Shown in pieces: positions 18,670 to 27,199 of a stretch of 64,000 nucleotides of DNA. The notes beneath the pieces are model-generated. The model ran no database searches. It worked only from the letters and a program-made list of their open reading frames with translations, and had not been told where the DNA came from. The position numbers and the translations under genes are program-made. Origin of the DNA: Actinacidiphila alni (GTDB taxonomy: Bacteria; Actinomycetota; Actinomycetes; Streptomycetales; Streptomycetaceae); assembly GCF_900112845.1 (NCBI RefSeq), contig NZ_FONG01000003.1, positions 62,001 to 126,000 of the forward strand, read 5' to 3'. Position 1 is the first letter of the stretch, and every line of letters begins with the position of its first letter.

Positions 18670-18679
18670 CTTTCGAAAG
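18670..18679. promoter_or_regulatory. CTTTCGAAAG palindrome overlapping RBS
   Basis: A 10-bp perfect palindrome with central CG, as in LacI-family operators. It overlaps the AAAGG RBS (18676-18680) of the binding-protein gene, so binding would block initiation of transcription or translation. Confidence 0.4.
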
Positions 18680-18687
18680 GCTGGACG

Positions 18688-19989
18688 ATGATGAAGCGCG
18701 TATTGCTCCCACGTGCCGTGGCCGGCGGCGTGGCGCTCGTGCTCGGGCTCTCCCTGGCGGCCTGCGGCGGCAGCGACTCCGGCAGCGGCGGTTCCGGCTC
18801 GTTCAAGGTGCTGGTCTACGGGGACGCCTCCAACAAGGTCGAGAAGCAGATCGTCGCGACGTTCAACAAGACGTCCAAGGTCAAGGCCGTGCTCCAGACC
18901 ATCCCCGGCGCGGACTACCAGCAGAAGCTCCAGACGATCATCAACACCAAGCAGGCGCCGGACGTCTTCTTCAACTGGGGCGGCGGCAGCATCCAGCCCT
19001 TCGTCAAGGCCGGCCTCCTCCTGCCGCTGAACGACATGATCGCCAAGGACCCGCGGCTGAAGGCCGACTTCCTGCCGTCGGTGTTCAACAGCGCCGTCGT
19101 GGACGGCAAGCCGTACGGCATCCCGATGCGCGGCACCCAGCCGGTCCTGCTCTTCGACAACAAGAAGGTGCTGGCCGACGCGGGCGTCTCGGAGCCCAAG
19201 ACCTGGGAGGACCTGCTCAGCGCGGTCAAGGTGCTCAAGGCCAAGCACATCACGCCGATCGCGCTCGGCGGCGGCGACCAGTGGCCGACCCTGATGTGGT
19301 ACGAGTACATGTACGACCGCATAGCGGGCCCCGGCCTGTTCGACAAGGCGATGAGCGGCGACAAGAGCGCCTGGGCCGCCCCCGAGAGCCGTACCGCGCT
19401 GTCCAGGCTCAAGGAACTGATCGACGCCGGAGCGTTCGGCAGCAACTACGACTCGGTCAAGTACACCGACGGCGGCTCGGTGGCACTGGTCGCGCAGGGC
19501 CGGGCCGGGTTCGAGCTGATGGGCTCCTGGTACTACTCCCAGCAGCAGCAGGACAACCCCGACTTCGCCAAGACCGGCCTGGGGTACACCTCCTTCCCGA
19601 CCGTCAGCGGCGGCGCGGGCGACCCCAAGGACATCGTCGGCAACACCAACAACTTCTACTCGGTGCTGAAGAAGACCAAGTACCCGGACGCCGTGGCGCA
19701 GTTCCTCAAGCTCATGTACTCCGACGAGTTCGTGAAGGCGCACATGGCGATCGGCAATCTGCCGACCACGACGAACACCACGAACTTCCTGAACACCGCG
19801 ACCGATCCGGCCTACGCCAAGTACCAGTACGACCTGGTCAAGGCCGCGCCCTCGTTCCAGCTCTCGTGGGACCAGGCGTATCCGCAGTCCGCGAGCGAGG
19901 CCATGCACACCGCCGTGCAGCAGTTCTTCGACGGCAAGCTCGACGCCGACGGCTTCATCAAGGCCATGCAGGCCCTGCCCACATCCTGA
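18688..19989 (+). CDS. Sugar ABC transporter substrate-binding lipoprotein
   Basis: 433 residues from the ATG at 18688, chosen because AAAGG lies 7 bp upstream; an ATG at 18661 is in frame but has no RBS. The signal peptide ends at lipobox LAAC, followed by a Gly/Ser linker and a family-1 binding fold (VLVYGDASNKVEKQIVATFN, KQAPDVFFNWGGGS, GFELMGSWYY). First gene of an operon with two permeases and a GH3 glycosidase, which suggests a beta-linked oligosaccharide or plant glycoside. Confidence 0.9.
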   Translation: MMKRVLLPRAVAGGVALVLGLSLAACGGSDSGSGGSGSFKVLVYGDASNKVEKQIVATFNKTSKVKAVLQTIPGADYQQKLQTIINTKQAPDVFFNWGGGSIQPFVKAGLLLPLNDMIAKDPRLKADFLPSVFNSAVVDGKPYGIPMRGTQPVLLFDNKKVLADAGVSEPKTWEDLLSAVKVLKAKHITPIALGGGDQWPTLMWYEYMYDRIAGPGLFDKAMSGDKSAWAAPESRTALSRLKELIDAGAFGSNYDSVKYTDGGSVALVAQGRAGFELMGSWYYSQQQQDNPDFAKTGLGYTSFPTVSGGAGDPKDIVGNTNNFYSVLKKTKYPDAVAQFLKLMYSDEFVKAHMAIGNLPTTTNTTNFLNTATDPAYAKYQYDLVKAAPSFQLSWDQAYPQSASEAMHTAVQQFFDGKLDADGFIKAMQALPTS

Positions 19990-20002
19990 ACCGGGACCTC
20001 AC

Positions 20003-20932
20003 ATGACCACCACCGCTGAACCCAGGGTGGCGAGGCGGCGACCGGTACGCCGGACCGGCGCCGCCGTGGTCCGCCCGGGCTTCGTCTGGGCCGTGCCCGC
20101 CACCTTGTTCTTCCTGATCTTCGCCGTCCTCCCGCTGATCCTGGTCGCGGTGCTCTCCTTCGCCAGCTGGGACGGCATCAGCGCGCCCCGGTTCGCCGGC
20201 CTCGACAACTGGCGCACGCTGATCCACGACCACGTCATGATCCAGAGCCTGTGGCTCAGCGTGCTGATCACGGTCCTCGGAGTCGTCGTGCAGACCCCGC
20301 TGAGCATCCTGCTCGGGGTGTGGGCGGCCGGACACCAGCGCAACCGTGCGGTGCTGTCCGCGATCTATTTCGTACCGCTGCTGCTGTCCGCGACCGCGGT
20401 GTCCATCCTGTGGCGGGCGCTGCTCGACCCGAACTTCGGCGTCCCCGCGCAGGCGAAGTGGCTCTTCGGCGACGGCAATCTGTTCGGCAGGCAGACCAGC
20501 GCCATCGGAGTGCTGGTGTTCGTGGGGGCCTGGCAATACACGCCCTTCCACACCCTGATCTACCAGGGCGCGGCCCGCGCGATCCCGCAGGTGCTCTACC
20601 AGGCCGCGGAGATCGACGGGGCGGGCCGCGTACGGCAGTTCTGGCACATCACCCTGCCGCAACTGCGCAACACCATGATCACCTCGATGATCCTCATGGT
20701 GGTCGGCGGCCTCACCACCTTCGACACCGTGCTGATCCTGACCCAGGGCGGGCCCGGCACCGACACCACCATCAGCGCGTACTACATGTACCAACGGGCG
20801 TTCAAGAGCTTCGACTTCGGCGGCGGCTCGGCCATCGCCCTGGTCCTCGTGCTCATCGCCACGGTCATCTCGCTCATCGTCGTCAAGGTCTCCGGCTACG
20901 ACAAGATGCGCGGCACCACGGAGGGCCTGTGA
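20003..20932 (+). CDS. Sugar ABC transporter permease (MalF type)
   Basis: 309 residues, six predicted spans beginning GFVWAVPATLFFLIFAVLPL. The EAA loop is QAAEIDGAGRVRQFWHITLP. It is 13 bp after the binding protein and its stop overlaps the next start by one base (TGATG). Pairs with the next permease; the ATPase is not encoded here. Confidence 0.92.
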   Translation: MTTTAEPRVARRRPVRRTGAAVVRPGFVWAVPATLFFLIFAVLPLILVAVLSFASWDGISAPRFAGLDNWRTLIHDHVMIQSLWLSVLITVLGVVVQTPLSILLGVWAAGHQRNRAVLSAIYFVPLLLSATAVSILWRALLDPNFGVPAQAKWLFGDGNLFGRQTSAIGVLVFVGAWQYTPFHTLIYQGAARAIPQVLYQAAEIDGAGRVRQFWHITLPQLRNTMITSMILMVVGGLTTFDTVLILTQGGPGTDTTISAYYMYQRAFKSFDFGGGSAIALVLVLIATVISLIVVKVSGYDKMRGTTEGL

Positions 20933-21750
20933 TGAAGCGCCGTCCCAACTACCTCGCCGGCCTGGGCTCCCTGGTCTGGCTCTTCCTCATCGGACTGCCG
21001 CTGTACGTGATGCTGGCGGCGACCCTCCAGGACCGCGCCGACTACTCCGCGAACGGTCCGCTGGCCTTCCCCGAGCACGTCACGTTGCACAACTACACGC
21101 AGGACTTCTCCAACGGCTTCGGCCACTTCTTCCTCAACACCCTGCTGGTCACCCTCGCGGTGGTCGCCATCGTGCTGCTGCTGGTGCCCCCGCTCTCGTA
21201 CGCCATCGTGCGCAGCCGAGGCCGGATCACCACCGGCGTCTTCCGGCTGTTCCTGCTGGGCCTGGCCATCCCCGCGCAGGCCGTGATCGTGCCGATGTTC
21301 TACGTCATCAGCAAGGCCGGCCTCTACGACAACCTGATCGGCGTCATCCTGCCCACCGCGGCCTTCTCGCTGCCGGTGTGCGCCCTGATCCTCACCGGGG
21401 TCATGCGGGACATCACCCCCGATCTGTACGAGGCCATGGCCATGGACGGCGCCTCCCCGTGGCGGGTCTTCTTCCAGCTGGTGGTCCCGCTGTCCAAGGG
21501 CGGGCTCTCCACGATCATGGTCTTCTCCGCGCTCCAGGCGTGGAACGGCTTCCTCTTCCCCCTGGTGCTGACCCAGTCCGACTCGTCCAAGGTCATCACC
21601 CTCGGCCTGTTCAACTTCCAGACCGAGCACGGCATCGACATCCCCGGCCTGCTGGCCGCGGTGGTCCTGTCGATGCTGCCCATCTTCGTCGTCTACCTGT
21701 TCGCCCGCCGCGCCCTGGTCCAGGGCCTCATGGGCGTCGGAGGAAAGTGA
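20932..21750 (+). CDS. Sugar ABC transporter permease (MalG type)
   Basis: 272 residues; the first span is near the N-terminus (LVWLFLIGLPLYVMLAATL), and the EAA loop is YEAMAMDGASPWRVFFQLVV. Coupled to both neighbours (TGATG before, GTGA after). Confidence 0.92.
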   Translation: MKRRPNYLAGLGSLVWLFLIGLPLYVMLAATLQDRADYSANGPLAFPEHVTLHNYTQDFSNGFGHFFLNTLLVTLAVVAIVLLLVPPLSYAIVRSRGRITTGVFRLFLLGLAIPAQAVIVPMFYVISKAGLYDNLIGVILPTAAFSLPVCALILTGVMRDITPDLYEAMAMDGASPWRVFFQLVVPLSKGGLSTIMVFSALQAWNGFLFPLVLTQSDSSKVITLGLFNFQTEHGIDIPGLLAAVVLSMLPIFVVYLFARRALVQGLMGVGGK

Positions 21751-24179
21751 CCGGCACCGTGGTCGAAACGACAGAACCCGTCACCCCGCCCTGGCGCGAC
21801 AGCGCGCTTCCCCCCGAGACCCGGGCGGACGCGCTGATCGCCGCGATGACCCTGCGCGAGAAGGCCGCCCAACTCGTCGGCGTCTGGGTCGGCGCGTCCG
21901 ACGACGGCGGCGAAGTCGCCCCGTACCAGCACGAGATGGAGGAACCCGTCGCACTGGAGTCGCTGCTGCCGCAGGGACTCGGCCAGCTCACCCGGTCGTT
22001 CGGCACCGCGCCCGTCGACCCGGCGCTCGGCGCGCTGTCCCTGCTGCGCACCCAGCGCGCCATCGCCGCCGCCAACCGCTTCGGCATCCCGGCGCTCGCC
22101 CACGAGGAGTGCCTGGCCGGCTTCGCCGCCTGGGGCGCCACCGCCTACCCCGTGCCGCTGGCCTGGGGCGCCACCTTCGATCCCGCGCTGATCCGCCGGA
22201 TGGCCCGCGCCATCGGCGACGACCTGCGGTCGGTCGGCGTCCACCAGGGACTCGCGCCCGTGCTCGACGTGGTGCGCGACGCCCGCTGGGGCCGGGTCGA
22301 GGAGACCATGGGGGAGGACCCCTATCTCGTCGGCACGCTCGGCACCGCCTACATCCAGGGCCTGGAGTCCGCGGGGATCGTCGCCACCCTCAAGCACTTC
22401 GCCGGATACTCCGCCTCCCGGGCCGGCCGCAACCTCGCCCCGGTCGGCATGGGCGCGCGCGAGCGGGCCGACGTGATGCTGCCGCCGTTCGAGATGGCGG
22501 TCAGGGAGAGCGGCGCCCGCTCGGTCATGCACGCCTACACCGACACCGACGGCCTGCCCTCGGCCGCCGACGCCGGGCTGCTCACCGAACTCCTCCGCGA
22601 CACCTGGGGATTCACCGGCACCGTCGTCGCCGACTACTTCGGCATCGCCTTCCTCAAGACCCTGCACGGCGTGGCCGGCACCCTCGGCGAGGCGGCCGGC
22701 GCCGCCCTCGCGGCGGGCGTGGACGTCGAGCTGCCCACCGTCAAGGCGTACGGCGAACCCCTGCTCAAGGCCATCACCGACGGCGTGGTCCCCGAGGCGC
22801 TCGTCGACCGCGCGGTGCGCCGCGTCCTGGTCCAGAAGGCGCAACTGGGCCTGCTCGACGCCGACTGGGACCCGGTACCCGCGGCGCTCGCCGGACTCGG
22901 CGTACGGTCCGCGGACAACGCCGCCGACGGCGCCCGTACGGCGGAGGAGGACGGTACCGACACCGGGGCCCTGCGCGGCCGGGTCGACCTCGACCCGGCG
23001 GGCAACCGGGCGCTCGCCCGGCAGGTCGCTGAGCAGAGCGTCGTCCTGCTGCGCAACGACGGCACCCTGCCGCTCACCGCACCGGCCACCATCGCCGTCA
23101 TCGGGCCCAACGCCGACACCCCGACCGCCGTCCTCGGCTGCTACGCCTTCCCCGTGCACGTCGGCGGACAGCACCCCGAGGTCCCGCTCGGCATCGAACT
23201 GCCCACCCTGCGCGAGGCGTTGACCGCCGAATTCCCTGCCGCGCGGATCGTCTCGGTGCCCGGCGCGAGCGTGGACGGCGCCGACACCTCGGGCTTCGCC
23301 GAGGCCGTACGGGTGGCGGGCGAGGCCGATGTCGTGGTGCTCGCCCTCGGCGACCGCTCCGGGCTCTTCGGCCGCGGCACCAGCGGCGAGGGCTGCGACG
23401 CCGAATCACTGGCCCTACCCGGCGTCCAGGAACAGCTCCTCGACACCCTCCTGGACGCGCACCCCGGCACCCCGCTGGTGGTGACCCTGCTCGCCGGACG
23501 GCCGTACGCGCTCGGCCGCGCCGCCACCGAGGCGGCGGCCGTGGTGCAGTCCTTCTTCCCCGGCGAGGAGGGCACCACGGCCATCGCCGCCGTGCTCAGC
23601 GGGCGGACCGAGCCCTCGGGCCGGCTGCCGGTGAGCGTCCCGGCCCGCCCCGGGGCCCAGCCGTCCACCTACCTGGCGGCGCGGCTCGGCCGGGCGAGCG
23701 AGGTCTCCAGCATCGACCCGACCGCGGCCTTCGCCTTCGGCCACGGCCTGACGTACACCCGCTTCCAGTGGACCGACCTCGACGTGCCCCGGCTGCACAC
23801 CGCCACCGACGGCGGGATCGACCTCGCCTTCACCGTCCGCAACACCGGTGACCGGCACGGCACCGAGGTCGTCCAGCTCTATCTGCACGACCCGGTCGCC
23901 TCCGTCGTACAGCCCGTGCAGCGGCTGATCGGCTACCGGCGGGTGCCGCTCGCGCCGGGCGGCGCGGCACGGATCCGGGTCACCGTCCCCGCCGATCTGG
24001 CGAGCTTCACCGGGCGCGACGGGCGGCGCGTGGTGGAACCCGGCGAGCTGGAGCTGCGGCTCGGCGCGTCCTCCACCGATCTGCGGCTCACGGTCGTCTG
24101 CACCCTGACCGGCCGGGCCAGGACGGTGGACCACACCCGCAGGCTGCACCCCGAGATCACGACGGTGCCCCAGCCGTAG
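21747..24179 (+). CDS. GH3 beta-glycosidase
   Basis: 810 residues from a GTG at 21747 with GGAGGAAA upstream, overlapping the permease stop. N-terminal TIM-barrel domain (GLAPVLDVVRDARWGRVEET, KHFAGY), nucleophile Asp about residue 295 in VVADYFG, then the alpha/beta sandwich domain (ESVVLLRNDGTLPL, IGPNAD) and a C-terminal fibronectin-III-like domain (FTVRNTGDRHGTEVVQLYL). No signal peptide, so it acts on imported substrate. GH3 covers beta-glucosidases and beta-xylosidases; specificity is not readable here. Confidence 0.9.
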   Translation: MTGTVVETTEPVTPPWRDSALPPETRADALIAAMTLREKAAQLVGVWVGASDDGGEVAPYQHEMEEPVALESLLPQGLGQLTRSFGTAPVDPALGALSLLRTQRAIAAANRFGIPALAHEECLAGFAAWGATAYPVPLAWGATFDPALIRRMARAIGDDLRSVGVHQGLAPVLDVVRDARWGRVEETMGEDPYLVGTLGTAYIQGLESAGIVATLKHFAGYSASRAGRNLAPVGMGARERADVMLPPFEMAVRESGARSVMHAYTDTDGLPSAADAGLLTELLRDTWGFTGTVVADYFGIAFLKTLHGVAGTLGEAAGAALAAGVDVELPTVKAYGEPLLKAITDGVVPEALVDRAVRRVLVQKAQLGLLDADWDPVPAALAGLGVRSADNAADGARTAEEDGTDTGALRGRVDLDPAGNRALARQVAEQSVVLLRNDGTLPLTAPATIAVIGPNADTPTAVLGCYAFPVHVGGQHPEVPLGIELPTLREALTAEFPAARIVSVPGASVDGADTSGFAEAVRVAGEADVVVLALGDRSGLFGRGTSGEGCDAESLALPGVQEQLLDTLLDAHPGTPLVVTLLAGRPYALGRAATEAAAVVQSFFPGEEGTTAIAAVLSGRTEPSGRLPVSVPARPGAQPSTYLAARLGRASEVSSIDPTAAFAFGHGLTYTRFQWTDLDVPRLHTATDGGIDLAFTVRNTGDRHGTEVVQLYLHDPVASVVQPVQRLIGYRRVPLAPGGAARIRVTVPADLASFTGRDGRRVVEPGELELRLGASSTDLRLTVVCTLTGRARTVDHTRRLHPEITTVPQP

Positions 24180-24202
24180 CGGACCGGCGGCGGCGCGGGT
24201 AC

Positions 24203-24244
24203 GGGCCCGCCGTGTTCCCCCGACGACGGGGACACGGCAGGCCC
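24203..24244. terminator. Bidirectional hairpin terminator
   Basis: A long imperfect stem (24203-24220 with about 24227-24244, one mismatch and one bulge) around CGACGA. It lies between the convergent GH3 and aldolase genes. Confidence 0.65.
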
Positions 24245-24252
24245 GCCTCTTC

Positions 24253-25143
24253 CTACGCGGACGTGGGCCCAAGGCGTCTCGCCGGGGGAGCGGCGGCTTC
24301 TTCGCGCAGGGGCGCAGCCGGACCCTCCGCGGCGGCCCGGGCCTCCAGGTGCCGCCACATCGCCGCGACGTTGAAGGCCGAGCCGAGGTCGGGGAGTTCG
24401 GCCAGATCCTCGTCGGGGATCGCCCGCAGCGGCGCGCCCGTGGCGGCCACCGCCAGGGCGATCCGGGCGAGCGATTCGACGGCCAGCGCCCGGGTGACGG
24501 CGGCGGCCACGGCGTCCGCGGGATCGCCGGTGCCGACGCTGACCAGGCCGTGCCCCCGCAGCACGACCACCGGTCGGTCGCCCATCGCCGCGACCATCGA
24601 CTCGGCCAGGTCCCAGCGGCGCACCAGGGCCGAGCGGGGCCAGACGGGAATGCCGTCGTGGGCCAGGCGCGCGGCCGGAATGTCGTACGAGCCCACCAGC
24701 GGAAGCCAGGGCAGACCGGCGACGGACGCGGCGACCACCGCCGGGGGATGGGTGTGCACGACGGCGGTGACCTCGGGCCTGGCCCGCAGGACACCGGTGT
24801 GGATGGGCAGTTCATTGGGCGCCGACCAGCCGGCGGGTACGTTCCCGGCGCCGTCGAGATCCACCCGCTGGACGTCGGCGACGGTGGTGAAGGCGAGACC
24901 GCGTTCGCGCGGGCCGCGCCCGCGCACCAGCAGCGCGTCCGGCCCGACGCGCGCGCTGACGTGCCCGAGGATGTGCTCGACCAGACCGGTCACCGCCAGC
25001 ACCCGGCAGGCGACGGCGATCCGCTCGCGCAGGGCCGCCGTGTCCGTGGTCTCCGCCGTGCCGGCGGCGCCCGCCGCGGGCCGTGCCGCCGACCCCGAAA
25101 CCACGGCGCCACCCGGACGCGGACCCGTACCCGTGTCCGTCAT
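24253..25143 (-). CDS. Class II aldolase/adducin-family enzyme
   Basis: 296 residues. Zn ligands expected for the FucA fold are present: HTHP (His130, His132) and RGHG (His198), with Glu111 in NELPIHTGVL as candidate acid/base. Family members split sugar phosphates or decarboxylate aromatic acids (for example dihydroxyphthalate decarboxylases). Lying in an operon with a bicupin dioxygenase-like protein and an acid-type transporter, the decarboxylase reading is attractive but unproven. Start ATG 25143 overlaps the AAA+ gene stop (ATGA). Last gene of the reverse operon. Confidence 0.78.
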   Translation of the reverse strand: MTDTGTGPRPGGAVVSGSAARPAAGAAGTAETTDTAALRERIAVACRVLAVTGLVEHILGHVSARVGPDALLVRGRGPRERGLAFTTVADVQRVDLDGAGNVPAGWSAPNELPIHTGVLRARPEVTAVVHTHPPAVVAASVAGLPWLPLVGSYDIPAARLAHDGIPVWPRSALVRRWDLAESMVAAMGDRPVVVLRGHGLVSVGTGDPADAVAAAVTRALAVESLARIALAVAATGAPLRAIPDEDLAELPDLGSAFNVAAMWRHLEARAAAEGPAAPLREEAAAPPARRLGPTSA

Positions 25144-26069
25144 CGCGCCGCCCGGGCCGGTCCGCCCGCCGTCAGGGCCGGCGCGGTCAGCTCCGCGGCG
25201 GCCTCCTCGGCCGCCGCGTACAGATCCGCCGCCGTCAGCAGCGACGGATCGCGCGCGGTGGCCAGTCGCAGGGCGAGGGCGCCGTGCACGGTCTTGCGGA
25301 TCCGCCGCCCGTCGAGCCCGCGGAGCAGCTCGCCCATCCGGCCGTGCACCGCGTCGTCGGCCGCGAGTGCCGCCAATTCCGGCCACTGCGCCGCCAGTTC
25401 GCGCAGCGAATCGGCGACGATGAGCGGGATCACCTCCTTGTCGGGCAGTTCGGTGCGGACGATCAGATCGGCCCGGGACAGAAAGGCGTCGTCCACCGCC
25501 TCGGCGAAATTCGTGGTGACCACCAGCAGCGTGCCGGGACGCTGCGCGCGCAGCACGTCGAGACCGCTGAGCACCGCGTCCGTGGCCCGGTGCACATCGA
25601 CCGGATTGGTGTCGAAGGACGCGGCCTGCCGCCGTACCGCCAGGGCCTCGACCTCGTCCACCAGCACCAGGGTGTGCGGGCGGCGCGCGGCCAGTTCGGG
25701 CAGCGACTCGCGGAAGAGCCGGGACACCGCCCGCTGGCTCTCGCCGAGCATCTCGCTGGGGAAGGCGTGCGGATCGACCTCGACCAGTGTCGTCGCGCCG
25801 TGCGGTGCCAGGGCCCGCGCGGCGGCCTGGGCCAGGCCCTGCGCGAGCGTCGTCTTCCCGGTGCCCGGCGGTCCGGCGAGCACGATCAGGCCGTGCGGGG
25901 CGACGGCCGAGCCCGCGAGCCGCCGCCCGTGCCGGAGCACGAGCACGGCGGTCGCGAGCAGCCGCTCCTTGACCGCGGGATCGGTGACGACCGCGTCCCA
26001 GGGGCCGTCGTGGTGGTCGGCGGGGAGCGCGTGGACCGCGGCCACGCCCTGCGGCAGCGCGCTGGTCAC
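25140..26069 (-). CDS. TRIP13/Pch2-like AAA+ ATPase
   Basis: 309 residues, one AAA+ module. Walker A is GPPGTGKT (66-73), Walker B LVLVDEVE (134-141), sensor 1 VVTTNF (Asn187), arginine finger region LSRADLIV (Arg199), and sensor 2 in GRRIRKTVHGALA. The WDAVVTD N-segment, the DEVEAL Walker B and the FLSRADL stretch closely follow eukaryotic TRIP13/Pch2, which remodels HORMA proteins. No HORMA, nucleotidyltransferase or effector gene is nearby, so a role in remodelling or activating an operon enzyme is inferred. GTG start 26069 lies 16 bp past the bicupin stop; the longer upstream reading overlaps that gene in another frame. Confidence 0.82.
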   Translation of the reverse strand: MTSALPQGVAAVHALPADHHDGPWDAVVTDPAVKERLLATAVLVLRHGRRLAGSAVAPHGLIVLAGPPGTGKTTLAQGLAQAAARALAPHGATTLVEVDPHAFPSEMLGESQRAVSRLFRESLPELAARRPHTLVLVDEVEALAVRRQAASFDTNPVDVHRATDAVLSGLDVLRAQRPGTLLVVTTNFAEAVDDAFLSRADLIVRTELPDKEVIPLIVADSLRELAAQWPELAALAADDAVHGRMGELLRGLDGRRIRKTVHGALALRLATARDPSLLTAADLYAAAEEAAAELTAPALTAGGPARAAR

Positions 26070-26085
26070 GGCGTACGGCCCCCGC

Positions 26086-27153
26086 TCACGGCCACGTCGG
26101 GCGGTCGAGCGCCGGCCACTGGATCGTGGTCGGATCACCGGCCTGCGCGTCCCGGATGTGCTCCGGCGGCTCCTCGAAGAGCACCAGCGGATCGGCCAGC
26201 ACCCGCATCGTCTCCAGCAGGCTGTCGAACATGTGGATGCGGACCACCTTCGCGGTCTTCTCCGGGTCGGTGTTGAAGTGCTGGTGCCACAGGAAGTGGT
26301 CGACGACGATGATGTCGCCCTTCTTCCACGGGTGCCGCTCGCCGCCCTCCGGCTCGGTGCCGAGATAGCTCTCCCCGCTGCCCTCCACCACGTACAGCCA
26401 CGCCTCGCCCGGATGGCGGTGCATCGACTGGCCGCGCGCCGGGCCGATCTCGAACATCGCCATGGTGATGCCCGACGCCTGGTAGCCGATGGCACGGTCG
26501 AGCAGGAAGGTGGTGCGGGTGCCGCGCGGGGTGTTGCGCAGTTCCAGCTCGTCCCAACTGGTGTGCAGCCGCCCGGAGCGGCGCGCCTCCTGCTCGCGCG
26601 CCAGCCGCCGCAGCCGGGCCGCGTACGGATCGGCGCCGTCCCGGCCGGGCGAGAAGGGCGGGCGCGGCGGAAGTTCGGCGACCGGGGTGTCGCCCGCGTC
26701 CTCCAGTACCGCCATGCCCATCGTCTCCAGCATCGGCTGGCTGGAGAAGGTCAGATAGCGGGCGGTGACGTCGCCGTCGTTGCCGCTGCGGTGCCAGGAC
26801 CAGGCCGGCAGGTGCAGCGAGTCGCCGGGACCCCAGTCGATCCGCCGCCCGTCGATCTCCGTCCAGCCGCGGCCCGCGACGACGAAGACCATCGCGTCCC
26901 AGGAGTGCCGGTGCACCGTGGTGGCGGTGCCGGGGTCGAACTCGTGGGCCAGCGCGTCCATCGTGCGGGTCGGCCGGTCGCCGTCCGCGCCCGCGTACAC
27001 CCCGATCCGGCTGCGCCGCTCGGTGGGGTGCATCGTCACGTCCTCCAGCGCGACGACGGTGCGGTGATTGTCCCGCCACTGTTCCAGGAATGCGGCGCGG
27101 CGCTGTTTCTGCACGTGGTAGTGGGTGACTTCGGTGGTGGTACGGGTGCTCAC
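26086..27153 (-). CDS. Bicupin protein, gentisate-dioxygenase-like
   Basis: 355 residues with two cupin domains. Domain 1 has HRHSWDAMVFVVAGRG and LPAWSWHR; domain 2 has MHRHPGEAWLYVVEGSGE and VDHFLWHQHFN. Both carry the His residues expected for a metal centre. Bicupins of this shape include gentisate 1,2-dioxygenase and related ring-cleaving enzymes, and also non-enzymatic binders. GTG start 27153 has GGAGG upstream. It sits between the transporter ATPase and the AAA+ gene, suggesting catabolism of the imported compound. Confidence 0.75.
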   Translation of the reverse strand: MSTRTTTEVTHYHVQKQRRAAFLEQWRDNHRTVVALEDVTMHPTERRSRIGVYAGADGDRPTRTMDALAHEFDPGTATTVHRHSWDAMVFVVAGRGWTEIDGRRIDWGPGDSLHLPAWSWHRSGNDGDVTARYLTFSSQPMLETMGMAVLEDAGDTPVAELPPRPPFSPGRDGADPYAARLRRLAREQEARRSGRLHTSWDELELRNTPRGTRTTFLLDRAIGYQASGITMAMFEIGPARGQSMHRHPGEAWLYVVEGSGESYLGTEPEGGERHPWKKGDIIVVDHFLWHQHFNTDPEKTAKVVRIHMFDSLLETMRVLADPLVLFEEPPEHIRDAQAGDPTTIQWPALDRPTWP

Positions 27154-27199
27154 GGTGCCTCCAGAACGGCGTCGTGCGGGGCGGCGGTCGGGGTGCGGG

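Larger units (their letters stand above)
18313..18687. other. Divergent intergenic regulatory region
   Basis: 375 bp with no supported gene, between the rhamnosidase and the sugar ABC operon. It contains a helical-phase direct repeat and a small palindrome described separately. Confidence 0.6.

Noticed and set aside
25140-25143. CBASS or other HORMA-based defence system around the TRIP13-like gene
   Set aside because: No HORMA, CD-NTase or effector gene nearby; neighbours are transport and metabolic genes.
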